Of a stretch of 41,123 bases of DNA, positions 30,001-37,038 are shown piece by piece. The stretch is from positions 1-41,123 of IMG/VR virus record IMGVR_UViG_3300050821_003273. The stretch is one strand, 5' to 3'. The first letter of the stretch is position 1. Each line of letters starts with the position of its first letter. The position numbers were made by a program, and so were the translations under genes. This stretch comes from a virus. Below the pieces are notes generated by a model. The model did not search any database. It was given only the letters and a program-made list of their open reading frames with translations, and was not told the DNA's origin.

Positions 30001-31233
30001 CCTTTGCATTCGCCGTTTTCCTGGGATCGCGTCACCACGCTCAACGTCCGAATGATAAGCGGCACGCTCTCGTCGACGACGGAGCTCAACGTCCTCAACG
30101 GAGCAAACGCTTTTCTGTTGGGAGGCGAAGTTGGCCAGTTTCAAAGCGCCGTTTTGAATTCGGACGGGACGTACACGCTTTCGAATCTTCTCCGCGGCCG
30201 GCGCGGGACGGAGGACTTCTGTTCGACGCATGTAGCCGGCGAGACGTTCATACTTTTGACGACTAGCGGAATCAATAGGACGACGACGTCGACCGGCGTC
30301 ATCGGCGCTATTCGCTACTACAAAGGCGTGACGATCGGGACGTCGAAAGATTCCGCGACGCCTCAAGTCCTCACGCTCACCGGCGCCGATCTTAAACCCT
30401 ATGCGCCGGCGTCTCTCCGAGCGACGACGGACGGCGATCACAATGTTATTTTGACTTGGATCCGGAGGACTCGAGTCGGCGGCGCCTGGCTCGATGGGAT
30501 CGGGACCGTCCCTCTCTCGGAAGACGTCGAAAGCTACGATCTCGAGCTTTACAACGGCGCGACGCTCGTCCGGACCGTCCGAGGGATAACGAGTCCGACC
30601 TACACTTACACGGTCCCGCAGCAAGCCGCGGACTTCGGAAACGCGCAGAGCGCGATCAAGGCGATCGTCTATCAGAATTCCGCGGCCGTCGGCCGCGGCT
30701 TCCCGGCCGAGAATGACAACGTCGGGACATCGAGCGGAGGCGGAGAGCCGGGTATCTATCAGTATACGAATGTCGGCATCGGAGGAGCTTTTACCGGCAC
30801 GGTCGCGGATCCAGAGAACATTATCGACGGCAATCCGGCGACGTTCGCGACGTTGACGTGTCCTCCCGATCCCGGCATCGGCGCCGGGAATGCCGTTCTT
30901 GCGAGCGTCGTCGTATCGGGGATGCCGATCGGGCCGGTCGCTCCTACTTCTATAGTCTTGACGATCACCTACGAAGTCGTGCAAAACGACATCAACGGCG
31001 GCCAAGCTCCTCCGGCGATCGATATCGCCGCGGGTACGACCTGGACTCGCAGCGTACTCTATCAGGCCAACGCCAATGCGGGACCGGTCGCAAAAACGAC
31101 CGTGAATTTGCCTCTTCCGACGAGCATAAATTTGCGGGATCAGCAAGCAATTGTGTTGCTCGAGACAGATTCCGTCGCGACGACCGGCTCGGTAGTCGTA
31201 AGGATCTACGAGGCATTTATCACCGTCACTTAG
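27031..31233 (+). CDS. Tail tip / central fibre protein (GTA gp15-like), with inserted beta module
   Basis: A 1400-aa protein, GTG start with GGAG upstream. N terminus: Gly-zipper membrane-like segment (GGALAGLAIGAATGNPFLGF), then PRLSDTLVSSSANGAPIIFL and YGGARLPGQIIY, as in proteins of the gpJ/GTA gp15 type. Residues about 680-910 hold the hub domain (ADILTRAGMDSSLFDLTALS, ITRNCDARTILQVLTQAYFF, SIEVLYSDPELDYQTGTQRR, DKALHVMWDERNAQNST). The middle (about 340-680) is a beta-propeller-like or receptor-binding insertion with repeated strand patterns. Residues about 288-347 carry a beta module related to that in the connector. The C terminus has fibronectin-like sequence (LRATTDGDHNVILTWIRRTR). 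Presumed to initiate infection and bind the receptor. Confidence 0.9.
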   Translation: MAKIALAIGGALAGLAIGAATGNPFLGFEIGYAIGSIGGSLLFPGHTSQTGPRLSDTLVSSSANGAPIIFLYGGARLPGQIIYSSGIKETKTTTTQSAKGSPSQTTVNYTYTVDFDAAFCESDGTASISRIWGDSKLIYDRTSKGAISSDVLSTGIGTNTTTVTPAIYSGGATQTPDPTEQAALGVGGTSAFRGLLRAVYTGFPLADFGNRLPNIRAECSSGMVLTYLKDSYPNAGLIDPFPGTGPAYMNPQWIYVDTINRAAIILDSLGMVAERIDLAVDNTSPLPAWVAANVQAPGDQILDQNGHVQIVTSVTGDAKTGSTIPAFTATEGDTINDHHVVWQNVGPGPEAVTVTSKGVLDFALKAGDTLHSTAIVPTCAGVDTSGFFWITLAINDITLGPTWYALKFDPRTFRALARIGLLTNVTSFNFIRTPSGGNEVVFTTNNNAVGESKVYFVDGQSASIKCFAPWVNTIDGTLTGGVRFPTLDDKGIAYIAMYNASTHTWGITVADGRSGTVATRCYTYASNATVGVVGSMLWNASDNSLLGLTDTGYVIKVDVATMAITATSAGPVLAAAGDYSKLFGKSHPFGQVPADGLIRFSAYAGASPSIAILDAITLVVRSTIDERLFLTNGTNWPGIEDQVYDVATNSLLVSSLQTGGYQANTYRLFLERQSVAGEGLDSVVADILTRAGMDSSLFDLTALSGQTVFGYPITRNCDARTILQVLTQAYFFDLVETDFKIKAVPRGGSSVMTIPEDDLGIVADGFAIQETIAQEHDLPKSIEVLYSDPELDYQTGTQRRHRPSRVVKTKNKILLELPLTLQADAAAEIADKALHVMWDERNAQNSTLVPAKYILLDTADVFVFTYKSADYAARMKKTTLGQDFTVKVELCSEDARNYVSGAKGTSGDGFVGQTLDPTAPTLLFLFDIPLLLDTDAPPSGSSGFYFAMASPSKGWPGGALYSSADNDSYNQIGFEGSQVEYGIVSQATPAPLHSPFSWDRVTTLNVRMISGTLSSTTELNVLNGANAFLLGGEVGQFQSAVLNSDGTYTLSNLLRGRRGTEDFCSTHVAGETFILLTTSGINRTTTSTGVIGAIRYYKGVTIGTSKDSATPQVLTLTGADLKPYAPASLRATTDGDHNVILTWIRRTRVGGAWLDGIGTVPLSEDVESYDLELYNGATLVRTVRGITSPTYTYTVPQQAADFGNAQSAIKAIVYQNSAAVGRGFPAENDNVGTSSGGGEPGIYQYTNVGIGGAFTGTVADPENIIDGNPATFATLTCPPDPGIGAGNAVLASVVVSGMPIGPVAPTSIVLTITYEVVQNDINGGQAPPAIDIAAGTTWTRSVLYQANANAGPVAKTTVNLPLPTSINLRDQQAIVLLETDSVATTGSVVVRIYEAFITVT

Positions 31234-31246
31234 AGAGGCGGATCAA

Positions 31247-32089
31247 ATGGCGAGTCCTAATCTAGCGATCACTCACATCAACGCGAGCCAGAATACAAAG
31301 GAAGTCACGGCGAATACGGCCTTCGACGAGCTCGACAAGGCGCTAACCGATAAAATCTCGATCGCGATGTCGGACGCGGATTACGTCCTCTCGACGGCGG
31401 AAGGCGGAGAGGCGCTCGGCCATCTCGCCTACGTTTTCACTGGCGTTTTGACGGCGAATCGAAACATTGTCGCCCCTAACAACAAAAAGCTCTATGTAGT
31501 ATCGAATCAGACAACGGGCGGCCACGATATCACCGTCAAGACGGCCGCGGGGACAGGGATCGCTATACACTCCGCGACTTTCACCATCCTCTATTGCGAC
31601 GGAACGAATGTCGTCACTTTCTCGACCGGCGGATCCGGCGCGACGGCGTTTACGGGACTCACCGACGCGCCGGCTTCTTACTCCGGCGACGGCGGATACG
31701 CCGTCCAGGTCAACGCCGGCGCGACGGCTCTCGAATTCAAGCCGAAGATCTACCGGCTGTACGTCTTCATGCCAGGCGTAGGATCCAACGCGCAAGTGCT
31801 CTTTCGAAACATCCTCGTCGATGCGGTCACGTTTCCGGCCGGCGCGGCCGGATCGAAATCGGGACCGGCCTCGGCCGCGGCGACGGGGTCGACGACGTTT
31901 ACGTTTAAAAAGAATGGGACGTCGTTCGCGACGCTCGTCGTCGCAGCCAGCGGAACGTCCGGCGCCTGGACGCAGGCCTCCGACGCGGTTTTTAACGGGA
32001 CGTCGGACATCCTCGAGATCGATGGGCCGGCGACGGCCGACGCGACGCTCGCGGACTTCGGGATCTCATTCGCCGGGATAAGGAGCTAA
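31247..32089 (+). CDS. Tail fibre protein (DUF2793-like N terminus, duplicated C-terminal module)
   Basis: A 280-aa protein. The N terminus ASPNLAITHINASQNTKEVT then NTAFDELDKAL is the attachment type used by fibres that bind to the GTA-like tail tip. The middle is beta-rich and Gly/Thr-rich (TGGHDITVKTAAGTGIAIHS). Residues about 168-280 are a paralogue of the C-terminal module at 9578-9904: VTFPAGA, AAATGSTTFTFKKNGTSFAT, WTQASDAVF, ILEIDGPATADATLADFGI. A receptor-binding role is likely. Confidence 0.82.
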   Translation: MASPNLAITHINASQNTKEVTANTAFDELDKALTDKISIAMSDADYVLSTAEGGEALGHLAYVFTGVLTANRNIVAPNNKKLYVVSNQTTGGHDITVKTAAGTGIAIHSATFTILYCDGTNVVTFSTGGSGATAFTGLTDAPASYSGDGGYAVQVNAGATALEFKPKIYRLYVFMPGVGSNAQVLFRNILVDAVTFPAGAAGSKSGPASAAATGSTTFTFKKNGTSFATLVVAASGTSGAWTQASDAVFNGTSDILEIDGPATADATLADFGISFAGIRS

Positions 32090-32093
32090 AAAA

Positions 32094-32783
32094 ATGGCCG
32101 TTCCAATCGTAGTGCAACACGCAGGCGACACGACATACGGAAGCTCGCCGAGGTCGAAGGCGTTCACTTCGCCTAACACCGGCGGGAATGTATTGATCGC
32201 TTTCGCATGGGTGCGGTTTTTGAGCGGGACGCCGACGCTCACGGACACGGCCGGCGGAGGACCCGGCAATACCTGGGTTCTTCAAAGCCAGCAGCCTCTC
32301 TCCGAGGGCGGCCAGTGTACAAGTTTACTTTTCATTTGTACGTCGTGCTTGGCAGGCAGCAACACGGTTAGCTTGAATTTTGGCGGCGGGAGTCTAGGCG
32401 TCCTGGATTTCATCGCAGAAATCTCGGGGTCGGGCGGGATCGTCGATCAAATTGTTTCAGGACACAATGCCTCGCCAAGTACGCCGTACACTTGTCCCTC
32501 GATCACGACGACGAAAGTCGACTCGCTTGTCCTGGCGTGCTTTCAAACCGGAGTCGGCGCGGCCGGCGGTCCGTCGATCGCCTCGCCTTATGTTCGATTG
32601 AGCAATCCCGTAACCGGAAACACCTACTCGGCCGGCGGCGCAATTGGAGAGGCGAGTCTCGGAACATATTCGGCGCAAGTCGACCAGCCAGGCGATGACG
32701 TGGGGTACATTCTTTTTAACATCTATCCCGGCGCGCCTCCTCTCGCTCGCGCGAAGCCGAGCATCTGCGTCGTTACGGGTTAA
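32094..32783 (+). CDS. Probable second tail fibre or receptor-binding protein
   Basis: A 229-aa beta-rich protein with AGGAG upstream. GNVLIAFAWVRFLSGTPTL, TDTAGGGPGNTWVLQ, NTVSLNFGGGSLGVLDFIAE and VGYILFNIYPG form a jelly-roll-like pattern common in adhesion modules. No catalytic motif. It sits with the fibre genes and may trimerise on the fibre. Specific family not recognised. Confidence 0.7.
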   Translation: MAVPIVVQHAGDTTYGSSPRSKAFTSPNTGGNVLIAFAWVRFLSGTPTLTDTAGGGPGNTWVLQSQQPLSEGGQCTSLLFICTSCLAGSNTVSLNFGGGSLGVLDFIAEISGSGGIVDQIVSGHNASPSTPYTCPSITTTKVDSLVLACFQTGVGAAGGPSIASPYVRLSNPVTGNTYSAGGAIGEASLGTYSAQVDQPGDDVGYILFNIYPGAPPLARAKPSICVVTG

Positions 32784-32803
32784 GCACTCATCGGGGAGCT
32801 TGC

Positions 32804-33100
32804 ATGAATGGACGGAGGCTCGGCGCGCACACTTCAGGGGGGCGCATCTTGGACGCGGCTCGAGCCGTCGGAGCGCGTCTAAAGCTAAAATTTCCCGATC
32901 GAGCCGACGTCGCGCCGGACTATGCCGACTATGAAGATCTGATGCCGATCATCAATCGCGAGCTCTGTATCGCGCGGCTCGATGAGATCCGCCGCTCGAA
33001 GCTCTACACAAGCGAGAGGCGCGCAGAACGCGAACGCGAGCTCGTCGGCGAATTTGTGAAGCTCGATCTCGAGGTCGAGGCGTGGGCAATGGATAAGTGA
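32804..33100 (+). CDS. Hypothetical helical protein before the lysis genes
   Basis: A 98-aa, highly charged protein (LDEIRRSKLYTSERRAERER), probably helical. GGGGAG lies upstream of ATG 32804. Its stop overlaps the GTG of the next gene (GTGA, 33097-33100). Small proteins of this type often sit between tail fibres and holin in siphoviruses. Not recognised. Confidence 0.6.
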   Translation: MNGRRLGAHTSGGRILDAARAVGARLKLKFPDRADVAPDYADYEDLMPIINRELCIARLDEIRRSKLYTSERRAERERELVGEFVKLDLEVEAWAMDK

Positions 33101-33345
33101 ACCAAGACGTTCTACATTTCGGGGGCCAGCTCCTCCAGCTCGCTTTCTTTGCCGGCATGCTCTATGCCGGCCTCAAGCGCATGCAGAAAGATCTCAACGG
33201 CCTCGGGGCACGGTCCCGCGAGAGTCAGATCGCGATCGAATTTCGTTCTTTGACGATCGCGCTCACGACGATCGTAATGACCGAGGATCTAAAAGAGCGG
33301 CAATGGCTCGCCGAGAAGTTTTTAGATGGATGGCGCCGGCCGTGA
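33097..33345 (+). CDS. Holin-like single-pass membrane protein
   Basis: An 82-aa protein with one N-terminal membrane segment (residues about 8-26; FGGQLLQLAFFAGMLYAGL), then a charged cytoplasmic helix (RMQKDLNGLGARSRES, LAEKFLDGWRRP). One-segment topology fits class III-like holins or pinholins, and its place directly before a spanin-like gene supports a lysis role. Coupled at both ends by GTGA overlaps. Confidence 0.6.
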   Translation: MNQDVLHFGGQLLQLAFFAGMLYAGLKRMQKDLNGLGARSRESQIAIEFRSLTIALTTIVMTEDLKERQWLAEKFLDGWRRP

Positions 33346-33974
33346 GTGCAAGAGCGAAAATCGAAGCGATCGTTGGGATCCTCGTCCTGGTCCTCGTCGG
33401 GATCGGCTTTCTGTCCTGGCTCTCCGAGCATGACGCGCGGCTCAAAGGCGAGGCCGAGATCAAGGCGACGAAGGAGGCCTTCGACAAGCTCCAGGTCGAC
33501 CGCAAGACGGAGGCCGCGGCCGAGGCCGACCGCGATCGCCAGGCGGCCGAGAGAAACGCCGCGACGATCGCCGAAGTCGCGAAGCTCAACACTCCTCAAC
33601 AAAGAGCCGACTACGTCACGCGAGAGATCCCAAGTCTCCCGACGCCGGCCGTCCTGGTTACTCCTGCGAAATCGGACATCCCCAACGCGCCGGCGCCGAA
33701 GCCGCTCGTCATCGTCGACGCCGAGGCGCTCGACAATCGCCTGGCCGCGTGCAAGGTCGCGGAGAACAACGTCGCGACCTGCAAGGCGGATCTCGCGAGC
33801 CGGGATCACGATCGCGATCTCGCCGACCAGCAAATCGCGCTCCTCAAGAAAGACAACGGCAATCTCGAAAAACTCTTGGGGCAGACGAAATGGGCGAAGG
33901 CCTGGAATACCTGGATCAAGCCGACGCTCTTCGCCGGCGCCGGCGCCGCGATCGGACGGCTCTCGAAGAAGTGA
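33342..33974 (+). CDS. Rz/i-spanin-like membrane-anchored coiled-coil protein
   Basis: A 210-aa protein. GTG 33342 overlaps the stop of the holin-like gene. N terminus: one membrane anchor (IVGILVLVLVGIGFLSWL, about 11-28) followed by a long coiled coil (about 35-90, KATKEAFDKLQVDRKTEAAA), a Pro-rich linker (PSLPTPAVL, NAPAPKP) and a second helix with two Cys (AACKVAENNVATCKA). A C-terminal small Gly-rich segment (LFAGAGAAIGRL) may touch a membrane. This is the architecture of an inner-membrane spanin, which fuses the two membranes at lysis. No separate o-spanin lipoprotein overlaps it. Confidence 0.62.
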   Translation: MSARAKIEAIVGILVLVLVGIGFLSWLSEHDARLKGEAEIKATKEAFDKLQVDRKTEAAAEADRDRQAAERNAATIAEVAKLNTPQQRADYVTREIPSLPTPAVLVTPAKSDIPNAPAPKPLVIVDAEALDNRLAACKVAENNVATCKADLASRDHDRDLADQQIALLKKDNGNLEKLLGQTKWAKAWNTWIKPTLFAGAGAAIGRLSKK

Positions 33975-33987
33975 AGGAGCGAACAGA

Positions 33988-34290
33988 GTGAGGCTCGTCG
34001 ACCTACATCCTCAGTGGATTGATCTCGGCGACTTCGCGAAAAAAGTTGGAATTCTTTTTGATTGTCCGATACACCGGAATGCTGGCTGTATTTATCCGCG
34101 CATCCCGGCGTACTTCGCCAATCCTCCGAGCGGAGACGCGCCACTATCAAAACACGAAGCCGACGATGGACGTTGGCATCTAGTGGGCGATTCTTTCGAG
34201 AACATGACGCTCACGCCGTCGATCCTGTATCCGAAGCCTAAGTACGGTCCGGAGCACTGGCACGGTTTCATCACGAATGGAGAGGTTTAG
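33988..34290 (+). CDS. DUF6527 family protein
   Basis: A 100-aa protein matching the DUF6527 pattern: VDLHPQWIDLGD, FDCPIHRN, WHLVGDSFENMTLTPSILYP and GPEHWHGFITNGEV. The family is small, mostly bacterial and phage, and uncharacterised; its Cys/His pattern suggests a metal site. GTG 33988 has AAGGAG upstream. Directly followed, without spacing, by the Fis-like gene. A lysis or accessory function cannot be told apart. Confidence 0.82.
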   Translation: MRLVDLHPQWIDLGDFAKKVGILFDCPIHRNAGCIYPRIPAYFANPPSGDAPLSKHEADDGRWHLVGDSFENMTLTPSILYPKPKYGPEHWHGFITNGEV

Positions 34291-34728
34291 ATGAGCGCCA
34301 GGACGCTCACCTTGGACGATATCGAGCGACTCGCATGCTTTGACGCTCTCGAGCGACTCAACGGAAGTAGGTCGCAAGTCTCGAGAGAGCTCAAGATCGG
34401 ACGGACAACCTTGTATCGCAAATTGGAAAGATGGCCGGCGCCGGAGCGCGACGATCGCCGCGCGCGCGCTTTCAAAATGCTGCGAGGCGAGGAAACCGCG
34501 ATGTCGGAAACGATCAAGGCGATCCATGCCGAAAACAATCGCGTCCGGAAGGCGATCCCATACTGGGAGTCGCTCGCTACAACGCCAGGCACGGCGCGCG
34601 ATCTCCTGGAGGCGGCGATCCTCGAAGGCGAGCGGAGCATCGAAGCCGGCGACGTCGTCAGGATGACCGCGGCGCTCAAGGAGCTCCGCACCATCGAGAA
34701 TTGCAAAGCGGCGCGCGGAACGGAGTGA
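34291..34728 (+). CDS. Fis-type helix-turn-helix regulator
   Basis: A 145-aa protein. Residues about 7-48 are a Fis/NtrC C-terminal HTH: DIERLACFDALERLNGSRSQ, VSRELKIGRTTLYRKLERW. The rest is helical (TIKAIHAENNRVRKAIPYWE, DLLEAAILEGERSIEAGDVV) and probably oligomerises. The ATG follows the stop of DUF6527 with no gap. As the last gene of the late operon it may regulate late or host genes. Low-complexity sequence at the end. Confidence 0.75.
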   Translation: MSARTLTLDDIERLACFDALERLNGSRSQVSRELKIGRTTLYRKLERWPAPERDDRRARAFKMLRGEETAMSETIKAIHAENNRVRKAIPYWESLATTPGTARDLLEAAILEGERSIEAGDVVRMTAALKELRTIENCKAARGTE

Positions 34729-34834
34729 CGAGAGAGACGGCGACGGGCGAAGATGCGGACGGGGGGCTGTTTCTTTGGGAAGGGGCCGGCTCCCTGGCGC
34801 TAGGAATCGCCGTCTCTTTGGGCACTCCCGGATT
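34729..34834. other. Convergent intergenic region between late and accessory operons
   Basis: About 106 bp between two converging operons. It holds an 11-bp inverted repeat (AGAGACGGCGA at 34733-34743 and its complement at 34807-34817) with a long loop, and an AT-rich end. A bidirectional termination region is likely, but no classic hairpin plus U-run is visible. Confidence 0.4.
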
Positions 34835-35128
34835 TTAAAATTTACAAAACGTCAATTTTATTTGACACTTGGGGGCATGGATCTCCGGCTCCGCCTCCGC
34901 GTGATTCTCCATCGCGTACAGCTCTCGGCGCGCGAGCTCGAGCTCCAGCCGGAGACGTTCCAGGCGACCGGCGAGCTTCGCCTGGCGGCCGGCGACCTGG
35001 TCGGGATCCTGCGCGACCTGGACCGTGATTCCACCGACGAGGGACGAGGCCGCGTTCGTATCCCGCGGGGCGAGGCCTCGTCCCGTAACCTGTCAAACGT
35101 TGGCACCGTCCTGGCACTCGCCAGGCAT
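34835..35128 (-). pseudogene. ORF with an in-frame TGA at codon 12 (98 codons)
   Basis: From ATG 35128 to TAA 34835 the frame has one stop, TGA, at codon 12 (35093-35095). After it the codons are strongly third-position GC-biased and encode a coherent helical protein (GLAPRDTNAASSLVGGITVQ, then a coiled-coil-like LAGRLERLRLELELARRELY). No ATG, GTG or TTG exists between the TGA and codon about 71, so the coding-looking part has no ordinary start. It could be a decayed gene, a stop-codon readthrough product, or start at a non-standard codon. Last gene of the minus-strand accessory operon. Confidence 0.4.
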
Positions 35129-35272
35129 TCACTTTTAGCGGCCTAGTAAGTCCTTTAGAACGTGCTCACTCCAGAGGTGAAAAGCAAAGCGCGGGACTAT
35201 CTGTCCTGCGTTTTTGGGCCGATCCGCGGCCGGCGCCGGCGAGACGCCGCGGCGCTCGAGGCGCGATCTCGG

Positions 35273-35509
35273 CTAACGAAACGCCGGCCGAAGGAAGGCG
35301 TCGCCGGCCGCGTCTCCGAGCCTCTGCGCGCGAAGGAAGGCCTTCTCTCGATCGTCCAGGATCGCGCCGCGGCAACGATCGCAGATCCTTCTCGAGCGCC
35401 GCGGCGAGGGATGCGGCTTCGGCGTCCCGCAAGAACAGGGCCGGAAGAGATACGTCCGGCGCCGGCCGTCCCGATACTCGACTCTCCGAAAGAGATCCGG
35501 CGGCCGCAT
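35273..35509 (-). CDS. Small zinc-ribbon protein
   Basis: A 78-aa basic protein with two Cys pairs, PCSCG (residues about 24-28) and CDRC (about 43-46), in the spacing of a zinc ribbon. It starts 2 nt after the stop of the preceding gene. Arg-rich throughout, so nucleic-acid contact is likely. Part of the accessory operon headed by integrase 2. Unknown role. Confidence 0.55.
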   Translation of the reverse strand: MRPPDLFRRVEYRDGRRRTYLFRPCSCGTPKPHPSPRRSRRICDRCRGAILDDREKAFLRAQRLGDAAGDAFLRPAFR

Positions 35510-35511
35510 CT

Positions 35512-35748
35512 CTAGATCCAGCTCTCGACGATGACCGGATCATCTTTCGGATCGCGAGGGAGCTTATAGGTTCCGCCGCTCTCCCAGGCGATCCAGCGCG
35601 CGTGCGAGAGATCCAGGCCGGCGCCGAGGAGCTCGCCGGGCTCGAGGCCGTACCATTCGCGGACCGCATAGCCGGCCGGGAGATCGGCCGCGTCGTGATA
35701 GATCGCGAGGAGCTTCGGATATATTTTCTTCGCCTCGTCGAGCGTCAT
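35512..35748 (-). CDS. Hypothetical accessory protein
   Basis: A 78-aa acidic protein: a helix (LDEAKKIYPKLLAIYHDAAD) followed by beta-rich sequence (YAVREWYGLEPGELLGAGLD, HARWIAWESGGTYKLP). Its ATG overlaps the stop of the upstream gene (ATGA, 35745-35748). No motif or family recognised. Small acidic phage proteins often act on host enzymes, but this is not shown here. Confidence 0.6.
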   Translation of the reverse strand: MTLDEAKKIYPKLLAIYHDAADLPAGYAVREWYGLEPGELLGAGLDLSHARWIAWESGGTYKLPRDPKDDPVIVESWI

Positions 35749-36017
35749 TTTTGCCTGTTCTCTCCCGGCCAGATGCCGGCGCCGACTTTCGTTCCTGTCC
35801 TAGTGTCGACGCGGCACCAAGCGCACAGATAGCCGGCGGAGAGATCGGCCGTCTCTTTCGACATCCCGTACCGGCTCTGCAAGCTCGCGGACCAGGCGTC
35901 GCGGAGATGACCGATCAAATTCCCATAGCCGAATTTCGCGCCTAGCTTTTTGACCGTCGCGATCGCGTCGAGCTCGCCGGCTTCGAGCTCGCCAGGTTGG
36001 AGAGGCGACATCTTCAT
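35745..36017 (-). CDS. Hypothetical accessory protein with CxxC
   Basis: A 90-aa protein from ATG 36017 (an alternative in-frame ATG lies at 36011). A helix-rich middle (LGAKFGYGNLIGHLRDAWSA, YGMSKETADLSAGYLC) leads to a CAWC pair and a basic end. The N terminus is rich in Glu and Gly. Overlaps the 47-aa gene upstream and the 78-aa gene downstream by ATGA. Role unknown. Confidence 0.6.
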   Translation of the reverse strand: MKMSPLQPGELEAGELDAIATVKKLGAKFGYGNLIGHLRDAWSASLQSRYGMSKETADLSAGYLCAWCRVDTRTGTKVGAGIWPGENRQK

Positions 36018-36157
36018 ATCCGATCGGCGAGCGGCTTCTTCTCGGGGTACTCGCGCTCGGCGAGTTTCTCGACGAGTGTGACCAGGCGATCGAAGGCCTT
36101 CGCCGCGATGAGCGCCGCGTCGGCGATCTTCTCGTATCCGTTTTCTGCGTTTTTCAT
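36014..36157 (-). CDS. Small helical protein
   Basis: A 47-aa protein with an ideal ribosome site (GAGGAAAA) before its ATG. A single predicted amphipathic helix (GYEKIADAALIAAKAFDRLV, then LVEKLAERE). Overlaps both neighbours by ATGA. Function unknown. Confidence 0.6.
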   Translation of the reverse strand: MKNAENGYEKIADAALIAAKAFDRLVTLVEKLAEREYPEKKPLADRI

Positions 36158-36507
36158 TTTTCCTCTTTTTCTCCCGACTTCGAGGGATCTCTCTTTCGTC
36201 CACATCCCGGACAGAACGCCGGCGGCGCATTCAAATCAAACCGGATATTGCATCTCTCGCAAATGAAGCCGCGCGCGCTCGGGAAGCAATGCGGCGCATG
36301 CTCGAGGAATCGAGTTAGCTTCTCCGTCGCGAATCGCTCGATCGTCTCGCTCCGGCCGTGAGCTCCGAGCTTCTGCGAAAGTCTGCAAATATGATTCTTG
36401 ACGGTTTGCTCGGCGAGGTTCAGGAGCGCGGCGATCTCTTTACTAGACAAGTCCCGCTCGAGGAGCGCGCCGATTTCTTTTTGGCGTCTTGTAAAGACGA
36501 CGATCAT
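36154..36507 (-). CDS. LuxR-type HTH plus zinc-ribbon regulator
   Basis: A 117-aa protein with a GerE/LuxR C-terminal HTH at residues about 5-57: FTRRQKEIGALLERDLSSKE, IAALLNLAEQTVKNHICRLS and QKLGAHGRSE, the classical four-helix DNA-binding module. A C-terminal zinc ribbon (CERCNIRFD and CPGCGRKRD) follows. It has no sensor, receiver or signal-binding domain, so this is a stand-alone effector. Such a fusion is rare. Sits in the middle of the accessory operon; likely controls host or phage genes. Start ATG 36507 chosen because the upstream extension is poor. Confidence 0.78.
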   Translation of the reverse strand: MIVVFTRRQKEIGALLERDLSSKEIAALLNLAEQTVKNHICRLSQKLGAHGRSETIERFATEKLTRFLEHAPHCFPSARGFICERCNIRFDLNAPPAFCPGCGRKRDPSKSGEKEEK

Positions 36508-36511
36508 CGAA

Positions 36512-36712
36512 TCACCGGCGTCCGGAAAGGAAGGGGAGAAGCGCGAGGAGTTTCTCATCGATGAAACGTTCGCAGATCTCTTGCTTCGTCTGTCCAAAGA
36601 TCCCGATCCCGACTAACTGTTTTAGCATGTCGTCGGCCTGGATAGAGATCGCGACCGTGATTGTCTTCTGTTCGCTCGATACCGATGCTTCTTTTGCGGC
36701 CGTTAGACTCAT
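36512..36712 (-). CDS. Small RHH-like protein
   Basis: A 66-aa protein, GGAGG 12 nt before ATG 36712. KTITVAISIQADDMLKQLVG, then QTKQEICERFIDEKLLALL fits a beta strand plus two helices of the ribbon-helix-helix kind, though it is less clear than the other RHH genes. Ends 4 nt before the LuxR-type gene. Probably DNA binding. Confidence 0.55.
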   Translation of the reverse strand: MSLTAAKEASVSSEQKTITVAISIQADDMLKQLVGIGIFGQTKQEICERFIDEKLLALLPFLSGRR

Positions 36713-36732
36713 TAGACGATCTAGCCTCCAAT

Positions 36733-36939
36733 TCATTTGAGCAATTCCCGGCCGATCGCGCAGGGATCGAGGCCTCGGCATTGTCGGCATCTCCCGCGAT
36801 GGACGAGGAAGGGATGATCGGCCGGCAAGGACATATCGACGGGGACTTCGATCTCCGGAGGCCTTTCGCGCTCGAGGACAGACGGCGGCGAGATCTCCGA
36901 CTTCACTTCCTGAAAGAGACGCCGAAGCCAGGCGATCAT
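36733..36939 (-). CDS. Small Cys-rich protein
   Basis: A 68-aa protein with a perfect ribosome site (AGGAG, 7 nt). An amphipathic N terminus (MIAWLRRLFQEVKSEI) could touch the membrane, a Pro-rich linker follows, then CRQCRGLDPC, three Cys of a possible metal knuckle. Overlaps the 32-aa gene upstream by ATGA. Unknown. Confidence 0.58.
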   Translation of the reverse strand: MIAWLRRLFQEVKSEISPPSVLERERPPEIEVPVDMSLPADHPFLVHRGRCRQCRGLDPCAIGRELLK

Positions 36940-37034
36940 CTTTTTCTCCTAAATAAATTCTGGAGCGCGGCAAGGATTACCACTGACAAAGCGACGGCTC
37001 CGAGGAAAGCTAGGACCTGGTCGAAGTTAGGCAT
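36936..37034 (-). CDS. Tiny membrane protein
   Basis: A 32-aa protein with GGAGG about 11 nt upstream. VLAFLGAVALSVVILAALQN is one membrane segment, followed by a basic tail (LFRRKR). ATGA overlap with the next gene supports translation. Function unknown. Confidence 0.55.
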   Translation of the reverse strand: MPNFDQVLAFLGAVALSVVILAALQNLFRRKR

Positions 37035-37038
37035 TGTT

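Noticed and set aside
29932-31146. A 404-codon minus-strand frame in the tail tip gene
   Set aside because: Arg/Asp-rich composition typical of an antisense shadow; the plus-strand protein is clearly real.
35166-35669. A 167-codon minus-strand frame
   Set aside because: It overlaps two better genes (35273-35509 and 35512-35748), which are joined by conventional spacing and have Cys or hydrophobic patterns.
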